A DNA stretch of 64,000 bases from Sphingomonadaceae bacterium (GTDB lineage Bacteria > Pseudomonadota > Alphaproteobacteria > Sphingomonadales > Sphingomonadaceae): assembly GCA_025056155.1 (NCBI GenBank), contig JANWWL010000006.1, positions 248,001 to 312,000 on the forward strand, read 5' to 3'. Both the position numbers and the translations under genes were made by a program. The notes under the pieces were generated by a model. The model was not told where the DNA came from, searched no databases, and saw only the letters and a program-made list of their open reading frames with translations. Positions 18,729-27,234 of this stretch are shown piece by piece; position 1 is the stretch's first letter, and each line of letters begins with the position of its first letter.

Positions 18729-20072
18729 ATGCGGGCGGCAGCGGGCGGGCGGAGCGCGATCCGGCCCTTCCTCGAACGGGGGCCCCTGGGCGCGGGCCTC
18801 TTGGGGCTCGCGTCGGGCTTTCCTTTCGCGATGATCGGGGCGACGCTGACCACCCGACTGGCCGAAGCGGGCGTCGAGAAGCGGACCGTAACCGCCTTCG
18901 CGCTCGCCTTCCTGCTCTACAACCTCAAGTTCCTGTGGGCGCCCGCGATCGATCGGGTGCGCATTCCCTTGCTCGCCTCCGCCATCGGCCCTCGGCGCGC
19001 TTGGCTCGTGGTGCTGGTGACGGCCGTCATGGCGGCGGTGGCCTGGCTGGGGGCGGTCGATCCCCAGGCCGACCTGTCGCGCGTGGTGGCCGCCACCCTG
19101 CTCGTCGGCTTCCTGGGCGCGAGCCTCGATGTGGTGATCGACGCCTTCCGGATCGAGCATCTGTCGGCCGGGCAGCTGGGCGCCGGCTCGGGCATGAGCC
19201 AGTATGGCTGGCGGCTGGGCGCGGCCGGGGCGGGGGCGCTGGCGCTCGTGGTGGCCGAGCGTCTGGGCTGGCCGGCCGCCTACGCCGCGGCCACCGTGTT
19301 CGCCCTGCCGGCGCTGGTGGCCGCGGCCTGGCTGGGGGAACCCGCCCGGCCCGACCCGCCGCCGCCATCCCGGCGGACCTCGGTCTGGGCGCACGTGCGC
19401 GAGGCCTTCATCGCCCCGGTGGCCGACTTCCTCGCCCGCCCGGCCGGCGCGGTCGTGCTGCTGTTCATCCTGGTGCATAAGCTGGGCGACACGCTGGCCA
19501 ACCTGTCGCTGCGCCTGCTGCTTTCCGACCTGGGCTTCACCAAGGACGAGGTGGCCGCCTTCGACGTGGGGCTTGGGCTTCTGGCGACGCTTGCGGGGAT
19601 CTTCGCAGGCGGCGTTCTCTACGGCCGGCTGGGCATGATGCCGAGCGTGCTCGTGGCGCTCGTGCTCATGGCGGTCTCGAACCTGTCGTTCGCGGGCCTG
19701 GCCTTGATGGGGCATTCCAACCTGGCCCTGGCCGCGGCGGTGGGATTCGAGAATTTTGCAAGCGGCATCGGCGGCGTGGCGATCGTCGCCTATCTGTCGT
19801 GGCTGTGCAACCTTCGCTTCACCGCCACGCAATACGCGCTTCTGTCGGCGCTGGCGTCGGTGCTGGGCCGGATCGTGTCGGGCACCACGGCCGGGGCGCT
19901 CATCGAAGCACTGGGCTTTCCCGCCTTCTACCTCCTCACCACGGCGCTCGCCCTGCCGGGCGTGGGGCTGTTTGTCTGGCTCATGCGCAAGGAGGCGCAG
20001 GGCCCGGCGTTGCCGGATTGTCATGGAAAGCGCGGAAAACTGTCACACGACGGGCCTAGGGCGGTGGGCTAG
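18729..20072 (+). CDS. AmpG-like MFS permease
   Basis: A 447-residue membrane protein with about 12 hydrophobic segments and the AmpG-type early motif Leu-Lys-Phe-Leu-Trp-Ala-Pro-Ala-Ile-Asp-Arg near 72-82, followed by Gly-Ala-Ser-Leu-Asp-Val-Val-Ile-Asp-Ala-Phe-Arg. AmpG carries anhydromuropeptides into the cytoplasm for cell-wall recycling and beta-lactamase signalling. Several AmpG-like paralogues exist in alphaproteobacteria, so the exact substrate is uncertain. The start at 18729 is the ATG nearest the first membrane segment; upstream in-frame sequence is antisense to the oxygenase leader. Its 3' end contains the candidate PHO half-sites for olsB. Confidence 0.78.
   Translation: MRAAAGGRSAIRPFLERGPLGAGLLGLASGFPFAMIGATLTTRLAEAGVEKRTVTAFALAFLLYNLKFLWAPAIDRVRIPLLASAIGPRRAWLVVLVTAVMAAVAWLGAVDPQADLSRVVAATLLVGFLGASLDVVIDAFRIEHLSAGQLGAGSGMSQYGWRLGAAGAGALALVVAERLGWPAAYAAATVFALPALVAAAWLGEPARPDPPPPSRRTSVWAHVREAFIAPVADFLARPAGAVVLLFILVHKLGDTLANLSLRLLLSDLGFTKDEVAAFDVGLGLLATLAGIFAGGVLYGRLGMMPSVLVALVLMAVSNLSFAGLALMGHSNLALAAAVGFENFASGIGGVAIVAYLSWLCNLRFTATQYALLSALASVLGRIVSGTTAGALIEALGFPAFYLLTTALALPGVGLFVWLMRKEAQGPALPDCHGKRGKLSHDGPRAVG
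20018..20046 (+). promoter_or_regulatory. Candidate PhoB half-sites upstream of olsB
   Basis: TTGTCAT (20018-20024) and CTGTCAC (20040-20046) are each 6 of 7 matches to the PHO half-site CTGTCAT and start exactly 22 bp apart, two 11-bp PhoB units. The middle unit is not conserved. They lie 45-73 bp before the olsB ATG, inside the end of the permease gene. OlsB is known to be phosphate-regulated in rhizobia, which makes the site plausible. Confidence 0.4.
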
Positions 20073-20090
20073 GTGGGTTCAGGAGGAACC

Positions 20091-20939
20091 ATGGCTTCCA
20101 CGCGTTCGACGGCCGTCTGCGCGGCGCATCTCGCCACCTCCCCGCACCTGCACCGGGCGGGCGCGCTCGAGGTGCGCATCGCGACGTCCGAAGCCGAGAT
20201 CGCCGCCGCCCAAGCGCTGCGGTACCGGATCTTTTATGAAGAGATGGGCGCACGCCCCTCGGCCGAGGTGCGGCGCGCCGGCCGGGACGTCGACGCCTAC
20301 GACCCCATCTGCGACCACCTGCTGGTGATCGACCACGGCAGCGAAGGGGTCCCGCACGTGGTGGGTACCTATCGCCTGCTGCGCCAGGTGGTGGCCTCGC
20401 TTCACCGGGGCTTCTACTCGGCGGGCGAATACGACCTCGCCCCGCTGTTCCGGGCGGCCGAGACGGGGGGCCAGTTGCTCGAGCTCGGCCGCTCGTGCGT
20501 CGCCCCGGAGTATCGCAATCCCACCACCATCTCGCTCCTGTGGCGGGGTATCGCGAGCTACCTCAAGACCCACGACATCGGGTACTTGTTCGGCTGTGCG
20601 TCGCTTCCGGGAACCGACCCCGACGCGCATGCCGCCGCGCTCAGCTACCTCTATCATCGGCATCTTGCGCCCGAGCCGCTGCGCGCGCGGGCGCTTGCCC
20701 CGCACTACGTTCCGATGGACCGGCTGCCGCCCGGCTCCTACGACGAGCGAGCGGCCGCACGCGGCCTGCCGGCCCTCATCAAGGGCTACCTGCGGGTGGG
20801 AGCCCACGTCGGCGACGGTGCGTTCGTCGACCGCCAGTTCAACACGGTGGACGTGTTCGTGGTGATGCCGGTGGAAGAGATCACCAGCCGCTATTTCGAC
20901 CGCTTCATCCGCAACGCCCACGCCAACGACCCAGCCTGA
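20091..20939 (+). CDS. olsB: L-ornithine N-alpha-acyltransferase OlsB
   Basis: A 282-residue GNAT-fold acyltransferase of the OlsB/hemolysin-like family. OlsB moves a 3-hydroxyacyl chain from ACP to ornithine, the first step of phosphorus-free ornithine lipid synthesis. Family features include Ala-Leu-Arg-Tyr-Arg-Ile-Phe-Tyr-Glu-Glu-Met, Val-Gly-Thr-Tyr-Arg-Leu-Leu, Glu-Leu-Gly-Arg-Ser-Cys-Val, and the Phe-Gly-Cys-Ala-Ser segment. The start at 20091 follows a perfect AGGAGG site. No OlsA partner is in the window, so lyso-ornithine lipid would be finished by a distant gene. PHO half-sites lie upstream. Confidence 0.85.
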   Translation: MASTRSTAVCAAHLATSPHLHRAGALEVRIATSEAEIAAAQALRYRIFYEEMGARPSAEVRRAGRDVDAYDPICDHLLVIDHGSEGVPHVVGTYRLLRQVVASLHRGFYSAGEYDLAPLFRAAETGGQLLELGRSCVAPEYRNPTTISLLWRGIASYLKTHDIGYLFGCASLPGTDPDAHAAALSYLYHRHLAPEPLRARALAPHYVPMDRLPPGSYDERAAARGLPALIKGYLRVGAHVGDGAFVDRQFNTVDVFVVMPVEEITSRYFDRFIRNAHANDPA

Positions 20940-20943
20940 CGCC

Positions 20944-21654
20944 ATGGAGGGCCAGGCGGCCACGCTGACGCTGGCCGGCCGCACGGTGCCCGTCACGGTG
21001 CGGCGGTCGCGCCGTGCCCGGCGCCTGCGGCTCGAGGTCTGCGCAGCGCGCCGGTGCGTGGTTCTCGTGGTGCCCTGGCGCGCCCCGGCCGAAGCCGCCC
21101 GGCGGTTCCTGTGCGACCGGACGGAATGGCTGGCCTGCCAGGTGGCGCGCGCCATCCCGCCCGCCCGGCCCTTCCGCGCGGGGCTCGAACTCGTGGTCGA
21201 CGACCAGCCGCTGGTGCTGGCGGAAGGACCCGTCCGGCGGCCGGTGCGGATGGGGGACCGCCTTTGGCTGCCCGCCGGCCCTCCCGCTCAGGTCGCGCAC
21301 TGGGTTCAGGCGTTCCTGCGCGCCGAGGCCCGCCGCCTGATGGAGCCCGAAGCCAGGGCGCTCGCCGCCCGGGCCGGACGGGCGGTGGCCCGCGTGCGGA
21401 TTGGCGATCCGGAGAGCCTCTGGGGCAGCTGCTCCGCGGCCGGGGTGCTGATGTTCTCGTGGCGGCTCGTGCTGGCGCCTCGTGCGGTGCGGCGGGCGGT
21501 GGTGGCCCATGAGGTGGCGCACCTCGTGCACCGCGACCATGGCCCAGCCTTCCGGCAGCTGGCCGAAGCGCTCTTCGGCGCGCCCCTGGCACCGGCCGAG
21601 GCCTGGCTCAAGGCGCAGGGCCCCTGGCTGTTCGCGCTGGGCGCCGAACGCTGA
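20944..21654 (+). CDS. YgjP-like (DUF45/M48-type) metallopeptidase
   Basis: A 236-residue protein with the zinc-binding His-Glu-Val-Ala-His-Leu (about 182-187) followed by His-Arg-Asp-His-Gly-Pro-Ala-Phe, and Glu-Ser-Leu-Trp-Gly-Ser-Cys-Ser near 158-165, all typical of the YgjP/WLM-like metal-dependent hydrolases. The N-terminal part has the basic beta-rich segment of the family. It is 4 bp after olsB, so the two probably share a transcript, although no functional link is known. Confidence 0.85.
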   Translation: MEGQAATLTLAGRTVPVTVRRSRRARRLRLEVCAARRCVVLVVPWRAPAEAARRFLCDRTEWLACQVARAIPPARPFRAGLELVVDDQPLVLAEGPVRRPVRMGDRLWLPAGPPAQVAHWVQAFLRAEARRLMEPEARALAARAGRAVARVRIGDPESLWGSCSAAGVLMFSWRLVLAPRAVRRAVVAHEVAHLVHRDHGPAFRQLAEALFGAPLAPAEAWLKAQGPWLFALGAER

Positions 21655-21753
21655 TCCCTCAGGGGCCCGGCGGGCCGCGGCGTGCGGGAGCCCGCGGTTC
21701 GGCCGCAGCGCGTCAGGGGTGGGCGGCCGTGGGATGTATCATCCTCGTCCATC

Positions 21754-21835
21754 GGGGCGGGCGCGCGGGAAAGGGGGAGGCTCAAGGCGGGATGGCAAGC
21801 CACGGCCACCACCGGGGCAGGCGCGCGGGAAAGGG
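21754..21835 (+). repeat. Direct repeat, 22 bp, two copies 60 bp apart
   Basis: Copies at 21754-21775 and 21814-21835 differ at one base (G or A at the sixth position); the core reads GGCGCGCGGGAAAGGG. They lie in the 235-bp spacer between the converging YgjP-like and PBP1A genes, where I find no gene. Confidence 0.7.
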
Positions 21836-21889
21836 TCTTGAAAGTCGGGTGGTGTGCCGCGGTCCGACCGTTCGGCGCGCGGGGGTGGG

Positions 21890-23869
21890 TCAGGGGCCTG
21901 GCGGTTCGGCCGGTGCCAGCGCTCGGTCCAGCCAGGCCTCCGACAAAGGCTCCGGCGCCTCGGGCGGCGGCGGCGGGGCCTCGGACGGGGCGTCGGGTGC
22001 CAGGCCCCAGGCGGCCGCGTCGGGTTCTTCGGCGGGCGGCACCTGGGCCGTGTCGGTTGCGAAATCGGTCACGGGCAGGCCGGCCAGCGCCCGGCTCATG
22101 AACCGGGCGAACAGGCGGGCGGGGGTCCGCCCCCCGGCCAGGCCCGCTACGGGGCGGGCGTCGTCGCGCCCCACCCAGGCGCCGGCCACCAGCTCAGGGG
22201 TGAAGCCCAGGAACCAGCCGTCGCGGCTCGAGCTGGTCGTGCCGGTCTTGCCGAACAGGGGCCGGCCGAAGCGCGCCTCGCGGCCCGTTCCCGTCTCGAC
22301 CGCTGCCTTCAGCAGCCGGTGCATCTGGTCCACTACGTGGGGGGCCAGCAGCACGCGCGCGGGTTCGGGTTCGCGCCGGTAGAGGAGGCGGCCGTCGGCG
22401 GTGGTGACTCGGGCGATGCCGAAGGGGCGGACCTCCGCACCCCCGTTGGCCAGCACGGCGTAGGCGGCCGTGAGTTCGAGCAGCGTCACTTCCGAGGAGC
22501 CCAGCGCCATCGCCGGCCGCCGGTCGATGGGCGTGGAGATGCCCAGGCGGCGCGCCATGGCGGCCACGGTGCCCGTGCCCACGCGCTGGGCCAGTTCCGC
22601 CGCCACGGTGTTGATCGAAAGGGCGAAGGCGTCCGTGAGCGTCACGGGGCCGCGGAACCGTCCGTCGCTGTTGCGCGGGGTCCAGCCGCCGAAGCGCACG
22701 GGGGCATCCATCACCCGGTCGTCGGGGCGCAGGCCCTCTTCCAAGGCGGCCAGATAAACGAACAGCTTGAAGGCCGATCCCGGCTGCCGGCGGGCGACCA
22801 CCGCCCGGTTGTAGGTGGAGGCGGCGTAGTCGCGCCCGCCCACCATGGCCGTCACCTCGCCCGTCGGGCGCATCGCCACCAGCGCCCCCTGCACGCCGGG
22901 GGGCAGGCCCTGGCGCACGGCGGCTTCCGCGGCGGCCTGATGGGCGGGCACCAGCGTCGTCGTCACCTCCAGGGGCTCGACCGCTTCGTCGGTCAGCGTC
23001 TCGAGCTGGGCCAGCACCCAGTCGGTGAAATAGCGGACGTCGCCCTGGCTGCGGTCGATGGCGAAGCGCACCCGGCGCACGTCGGCGGCGTTCGCCTGGG
23101 CCGGGGTGAGCCGCCCGGCTTCGAGCATGGTGCGCACCACCACCGCGCCCCGAGCGCGGGCCTCCTCGGGGTCGGCCGTGGGGGCGTAGCGCGACGGGGC
23201 CTTGACCAACCCGGCGATGATGGCGGCTTCGGCCAACGACAGCTGCTCGGCCGGGTGGCCGAAGAACTTCCGTGCCGCGGCATCGATGCCGTAGGCCCCG
23301 CCGCCGAAATAGACCCGATTGAGATAGAGTTCGAGGATGGCTTCCTTGGTGAACGTGCGCTCCAGGGCGAGCGCCAGGATCGCCTCCCGCAGCTTGCGCC
23401 CCACCGTGCGGTCGTTCGACAGGAACAGGTTGCGCGCCAGCTGCTGGGTGATGGTGGAGCCGCCCTGCACCGTGCGCCCGGCGCGCAAGTTGGCGACGAG
23501 CGCTCGGGCGATGCCCACGGGATCGATGCCCGGATGGTAGAAGAAGCGGCGGTCTTCGACCGCCAGCATGGCCTCGACCATGTGCGGCGGGATTTCTGCC
23601 ATGGCCAGCCAGCGGCCGAAGCTGGGGCCCACCGTCACGAGCTCGGTGCCGTCGGCCGCGCGGATCACCACCGACTGGCCCTGCGGGCTCTTCATGAGCT
23701 CGCGGTAGCTGGGCAGGCGTTCGGCGGTGATCCAGACCGCCACCATCAGGACGAGGGCGCCGAGCAGCAGGGCCGCTAGACCCAGGAGCGACAGATGCCC
23801 CAGCCAGCGGCGGCGGTCGCCCGATCGGCGAAGGCTGCGCTGCGGGCGCCGGGGAGGGCGCGGATCCAT
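21890..23869 (-). CDS. Bifunctional penicillin-binding protein 1A (transglycosylase/transpeptidase)
   Basis: A 659-residue class A PBP that polymerises and cross-links peptidoglycan. A basic cytoplasmic tail is followed by one membrane anchor (about 27-47). The GT51 domain has the catalytic Glu105 in Glu-Asp-Arg-Arg-Phe-Phe and Gly-Gly-Ser-Thr-Ile-Thr-Gln-Gln. The transpeptidase domain has Ser365-x-x-Lys368 (Pro-Gly-Ser-Ala-Phe-Lys), Ser-Ile-Asn and Lys-Thr-Gly-Thr-Thr. The C-terminal about 60 residues are Pro/Glu/Ala-rich. The length is near the shorter PBP1A/PbpC-like group. It is transcribed divergently from argG. Confidence 0.93.
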   Translation of the reverse strand: MDPRPPRRPQRSLRRSGDRRRWLGHLSLLGLAALLLGALVLMVAVWITAERLPSYRELMKSPQGQSVVIRAADGTELVTVGPSFGRWLAMAEIPPHMVEAMLAVEDRRFFYHPGIDPVGIARALVANLRAGRTVQGGSTITQQLARNLFLSNDRTVGRKLREAILALALERTFTKEAILELYLNRVYFGGGAYGIDAAARKFFGHPAEQLSLAEAAIIAGLVKAPSRYAPTADPEEARARGAVVVRTMLEAGRLTPAQANAADVRRVRFAIDRSQGDVRYFTDWVLAQLETLTDEAVEPLEVTTTLVPAHQAAAEAAVRQGLPPGVQGALVAMRPTGEVTAMVGGRDYAASTYNRAVVARRQPGSAFKLFVYLAALEEGLRPDDRVMDAPVRFGGWTPRNSDGRFRGPVTLTDAFALSINTVAAELAQRVGTGTVAAMARRLGISTPIDRRPAMALGSSEVTLLELTAAYAVLANGGAEVRPFGIARVTTADGRLLYRREPEPARVLLAPHVVDQMHRLLKAAVETGTGREARFGRPLFGKTGTTSSSRDGWFLGFTPELVAGAWVGRDDARPVAGLAGGRTPARLFARFMSRALAGLPVTDFATDTAQVPPAEEPDAAAWGLAPDAPSEAPPPPPEAPEPLSEAWLDRALAPAEPPGP

Positions 23870-23985
23870 CGCGGACCCCGGCCCTTACGCCGGCGCGCCG
23901 GCGCGGCACAAGCGGCGGCCGTTGCCCGCGGGGTCCGGGCCCACTAGCCGGCGGGCGGCAAGACCCTCAAGCCAGGGAGCGAGCG

Positions 23986-25209
<1,224 letters not shown>

Positions 25210-25387
25210 CCGCCCGGCGTCGCTTCGTTGCCCGCAACCCCGGCATGTCGGGAAATCTTATATTTCGCGCCGCGCAGCACCGGTATGTCGATTGCCAACC
25301 TCTTGAATTCCCCGCCCCGAGCCAAGCGCGCGACGGTTGACATGAAACTTACCTCCCTTGGAGCATCCGCCATTACGGGAGGGTCTC

Positions 25388-26068
25388 ATGCACCGGGTTC
25401 TCGTTCCCCTCGCGGCGCTGTCGCTAGCCCTGCCCGCCCAGGCCGCCGCCCTCTTCTTCGACGACTTCGAGGCCGAGGGTGCGCCCAACACGCTCAACTA
25501 CACGGGCTTCGCCGACTGGACGGTCGATGGCCAGGTGGATCTGGTCGGCATGCCCAACGGGTTCGGCATCACCTGCATGGGCAATTGCGTCGACCTCGAC
25601 GGCTCGCCGGGCCCGGGCGGGATCACGTCCATCCCGATCGCCTTCGCAGCCGGCAGACCGGTGCGCATCCAGTTCGATCTTTCGGGCAGCCAGCGCAGCC
25701 CGGACGATGACGATTTCGAGATGCAAATCGCCTTTGCCGACCCGACCGACCTGGGGGTGATCTCGTTCTTCCTCCCGCCCGGCGGCGCGGGCTCCCTGCC
25801 GCCCATCGATAACGTGATCGGCATAGGGTACGGCAGCGCCGTTCCGGGGACGATGCCCTGGGGCACCTGGCACCTGACCTTCCGCCCGCTCGAGCCGGGG
25901 TCGATCACGGTGCGGTTCGGAACGACGAGCAGCGACTTCTTCGGCCCGCTCCTCGACAATGTGCGGGTGTCGGTGATCCCCGAGCCCGCCACCTGGGCGA
26001 TGCTGATCGCGGGTTTCGGCCTCGTCGGCACCGCACTCCGCCGGCGCAAGCCGCTCATCGCCGCTTGA
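25388..26068 (+). CDS. PEP-CTERM-anchored exported protein
   Basis: A 226-residue exported protein. Residues 1-20 form a signal peptide (Ala-Gln-Ala end), followed by a beta-rich domain with one close Cys pair (Cys-Met-Gly-Asn-Cys). The C-terminus is a sorting tail: Ile-Pro-Glu-Pro-Ala-Thr-Trp-Ala-Met-Leu-Ile-Ala-Gly-Phe-Gly, a hydrophobic helix, then Arg-Arg-Arg. This is the PEPxxWA form common in sphingomonads, recognised by exosortase/EpsH systems, which are not in the window. The start at 25388 is set by the signal peptide and a GGGAGGG site. The function of the mature domain is unknown. A TTGACA lies at 25338-25343, but no matching -10 box is visible. Confidence 0.85.
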   Translation: MHRVLVPLAALSLALPAQAAALFFDDFEAEGAPNTLNYTGFADWTVDGQVDLVGMPNGFGITCMGNCVDLDGSPGPGGITSIPIAFAAGRPVRIQFDLSGSQRSPDDDDFEMQIAFADPTDLGVISFFLPPGGAGSLPPIDNVIGIGYGSAVPGTMPWGTWHLTFRPLEPGSITVRFGTTSSDFFGPLLDNVRVSVIPEPATWAMLIAGFGLVGTALRRRKPLIAA

Positions 26069-26076
26069 GCCCTGGC

Positions 26077-26103
26077 GACCCGCCCGCGCGTGCCGGGCGG
26101 GTC
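26077..26103 (+). terminator. Strong hairpin after the PEP-CTERM gene
   Basis: A perfect 10-bp stem (GACCCGCCCG with CGGGCGGGTC) around a 7-nt loop begins 9 bp after the stop codon. There is no T-tract, so it may act as a Rho-assisted or processing hairpin rather than a classical intrinsic terminator. Confidence 0.55.
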
Positions 26104-26152
26104 ACTCGGCCGGCCCGCGCACCGGCGGGCGGGTCACTCGGCCGGCCCGCGC
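26094..26152 (+). repeat. Tandem 27-bp repeat able to form hairpins
   Basis: Two identical 27-bp copies (26094-26120 and 26126-26152) with a 32-bp period. Each contains GCGGGTC, an 8-nt loop, and GGCCCGC, which can pair (one G-U). The first copy overlaps the right arm of the hairpin at 26077-26103. Confidence 0.75.
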
Positions 26153-26181
26153 GCCGCTTTCCTTCACGCTGCGAGGCGGGC

Positions 26182-27234
26182 ATGAAGGCCGAGGTGCACG
26201 AGCTTCGGCCCGCCTTTCCCGCGACCGACCGCGCAGCACGGTCCACGCGGGCGTTCCGCGACGGCCTCCTGTTCATGGCCGCCGTGGGGGTCGGCCTCCT
26301 CGTGTGGCGGCTGGCCCAGCTCATCCTCATCCTGTTCGCCTGCGGGATCGTGGCCATGATGGTCGACCGGCTGGCGGGGATCCTCCGCCGGCGGCTGGGC
26401 CTGCCCTTCTGGCTCGCCTTCACCCTGGCCGTCGTGCTGCCCGTGGGCTTCGTGGCCGCGGCCTTCGTCCTGTTCGGCACGGCCATGGCCGCCCAGTTCG
26501 AGATCCTCTGGCGCTCGCTGCCCGAGGCGCTGCGCACCGCGGAAAGCTTCCTCATGGGAAGCGAGGCGGGCCGGCGGGTGCTGGCCGAAGTGCCGACGCT
26601 CGTGCCCAGCGGCCAGCGCATCCTGGCCTTCGCCCAGGGCCTGCTGGCCGACGTGGGTTCGGTGGTGTCGATCGTGGCCGTGATCCTGGTGGGCGGCATC
26701 TACATCGCGGCCCAACCGGCACTCTACCGTCGGTCGATCCTCGCCCTGGTGCCGCCCGCCCGCCGTCTGGCGGTCTCGCGCACCTTCCGCCGCGTGGTGC
26801 AGGCGCTGCGCGCCTGGCTTAAGGCCCAGCTCGTGGGCATGGCGTTCGTGGGCGCGGCCACGGGCCTCGGACTGTCGCTCGTCGGCATTCCGGGGGCACC
26901 CGCCATCGGGCTGGTGGCGGGCCTGTGCGAGTTCGTGCCCTACCTCGGCACCTTCGTGGTGGCGATTCCCTCGATCCTCATCGGCTTATCGATCGGGATC
27001 GACACGGGCCTTCTTACCATCGCCGTCATCGTGGGCGTGCAGCAGATCCAGGGCAACCTGGTCAGCCCCATGGCTCAGAGCCGGCTGGCCGACCTGCCGC
27101 CCGCGCTCACCATCTTCTCGCTGGTGGCCTTCGGCCTGCTCATGGGCCCGCTGGGCGTGATCCTGGCCGTGCCCTTGACGGTGGTGGGCGTGGCGCTGCT
27201 GCGCGAGCTGGCGCTCGCCCGGCGGGCGGGCTGA
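26182..27234 (+). CDS. AI-2E family transporter (PF01594-type permease)
   Basis: A 350-residue membrane protein with about eight hydrophobic segments, including an N-terminal pair (about 30-65), and the conserved late motif Val-Pro-Tyr-Leu-Gly-Thr-Phe near 252-258 followed by Gln-Gln-Ile-Gln-Gly-Asn. The family includes TqsA-type AI-2 exporters and sodium/proton antiporters, so transport substrate is open. The start at 26182 follows a GCGAGGCGGG stretch. Its last 160 bp overlap, tail to tail, the S46 peptidase gene on the other strand. Confidence 0.85.
   Translation: MKAEVHELRPAFPATDRAARSTRAFRDGLLFMAAVGVGLLVWRLAQLILILFACGIVAMMVDRLAGILRRRLGLPFWLAFTLAVVLPVGFVAAAFVLFGTAMAAQFEILWRSLPEALRTAESFLMGSEAGRRVLAEVPTLVPSGQRILAFAQGLLADVGSVVSIVAVILVGGIYIAAQPALYRRSILALVPPARRLAVSRTFRRVVQALRAWLKAQLVGMAFVGAATGLGLSLVGIPGAPAIGLVAGLCEFVPYLGTFVVAIPSILIGLSIGIDTGLLTIAVIVGVQQIQGNLVSPMAQSRLADLPPALTIFSLVAFGLLMGPLGVILAVPLTVVGVALLRELALARRAG

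Noticed and set aside
25338-25366. TTGACA as the -35 box of a promoter for the PEP-CTERM gene
   Set aside because: No acceptable -10 box is found at 16-18 bp, so the promoter cannot be supported.
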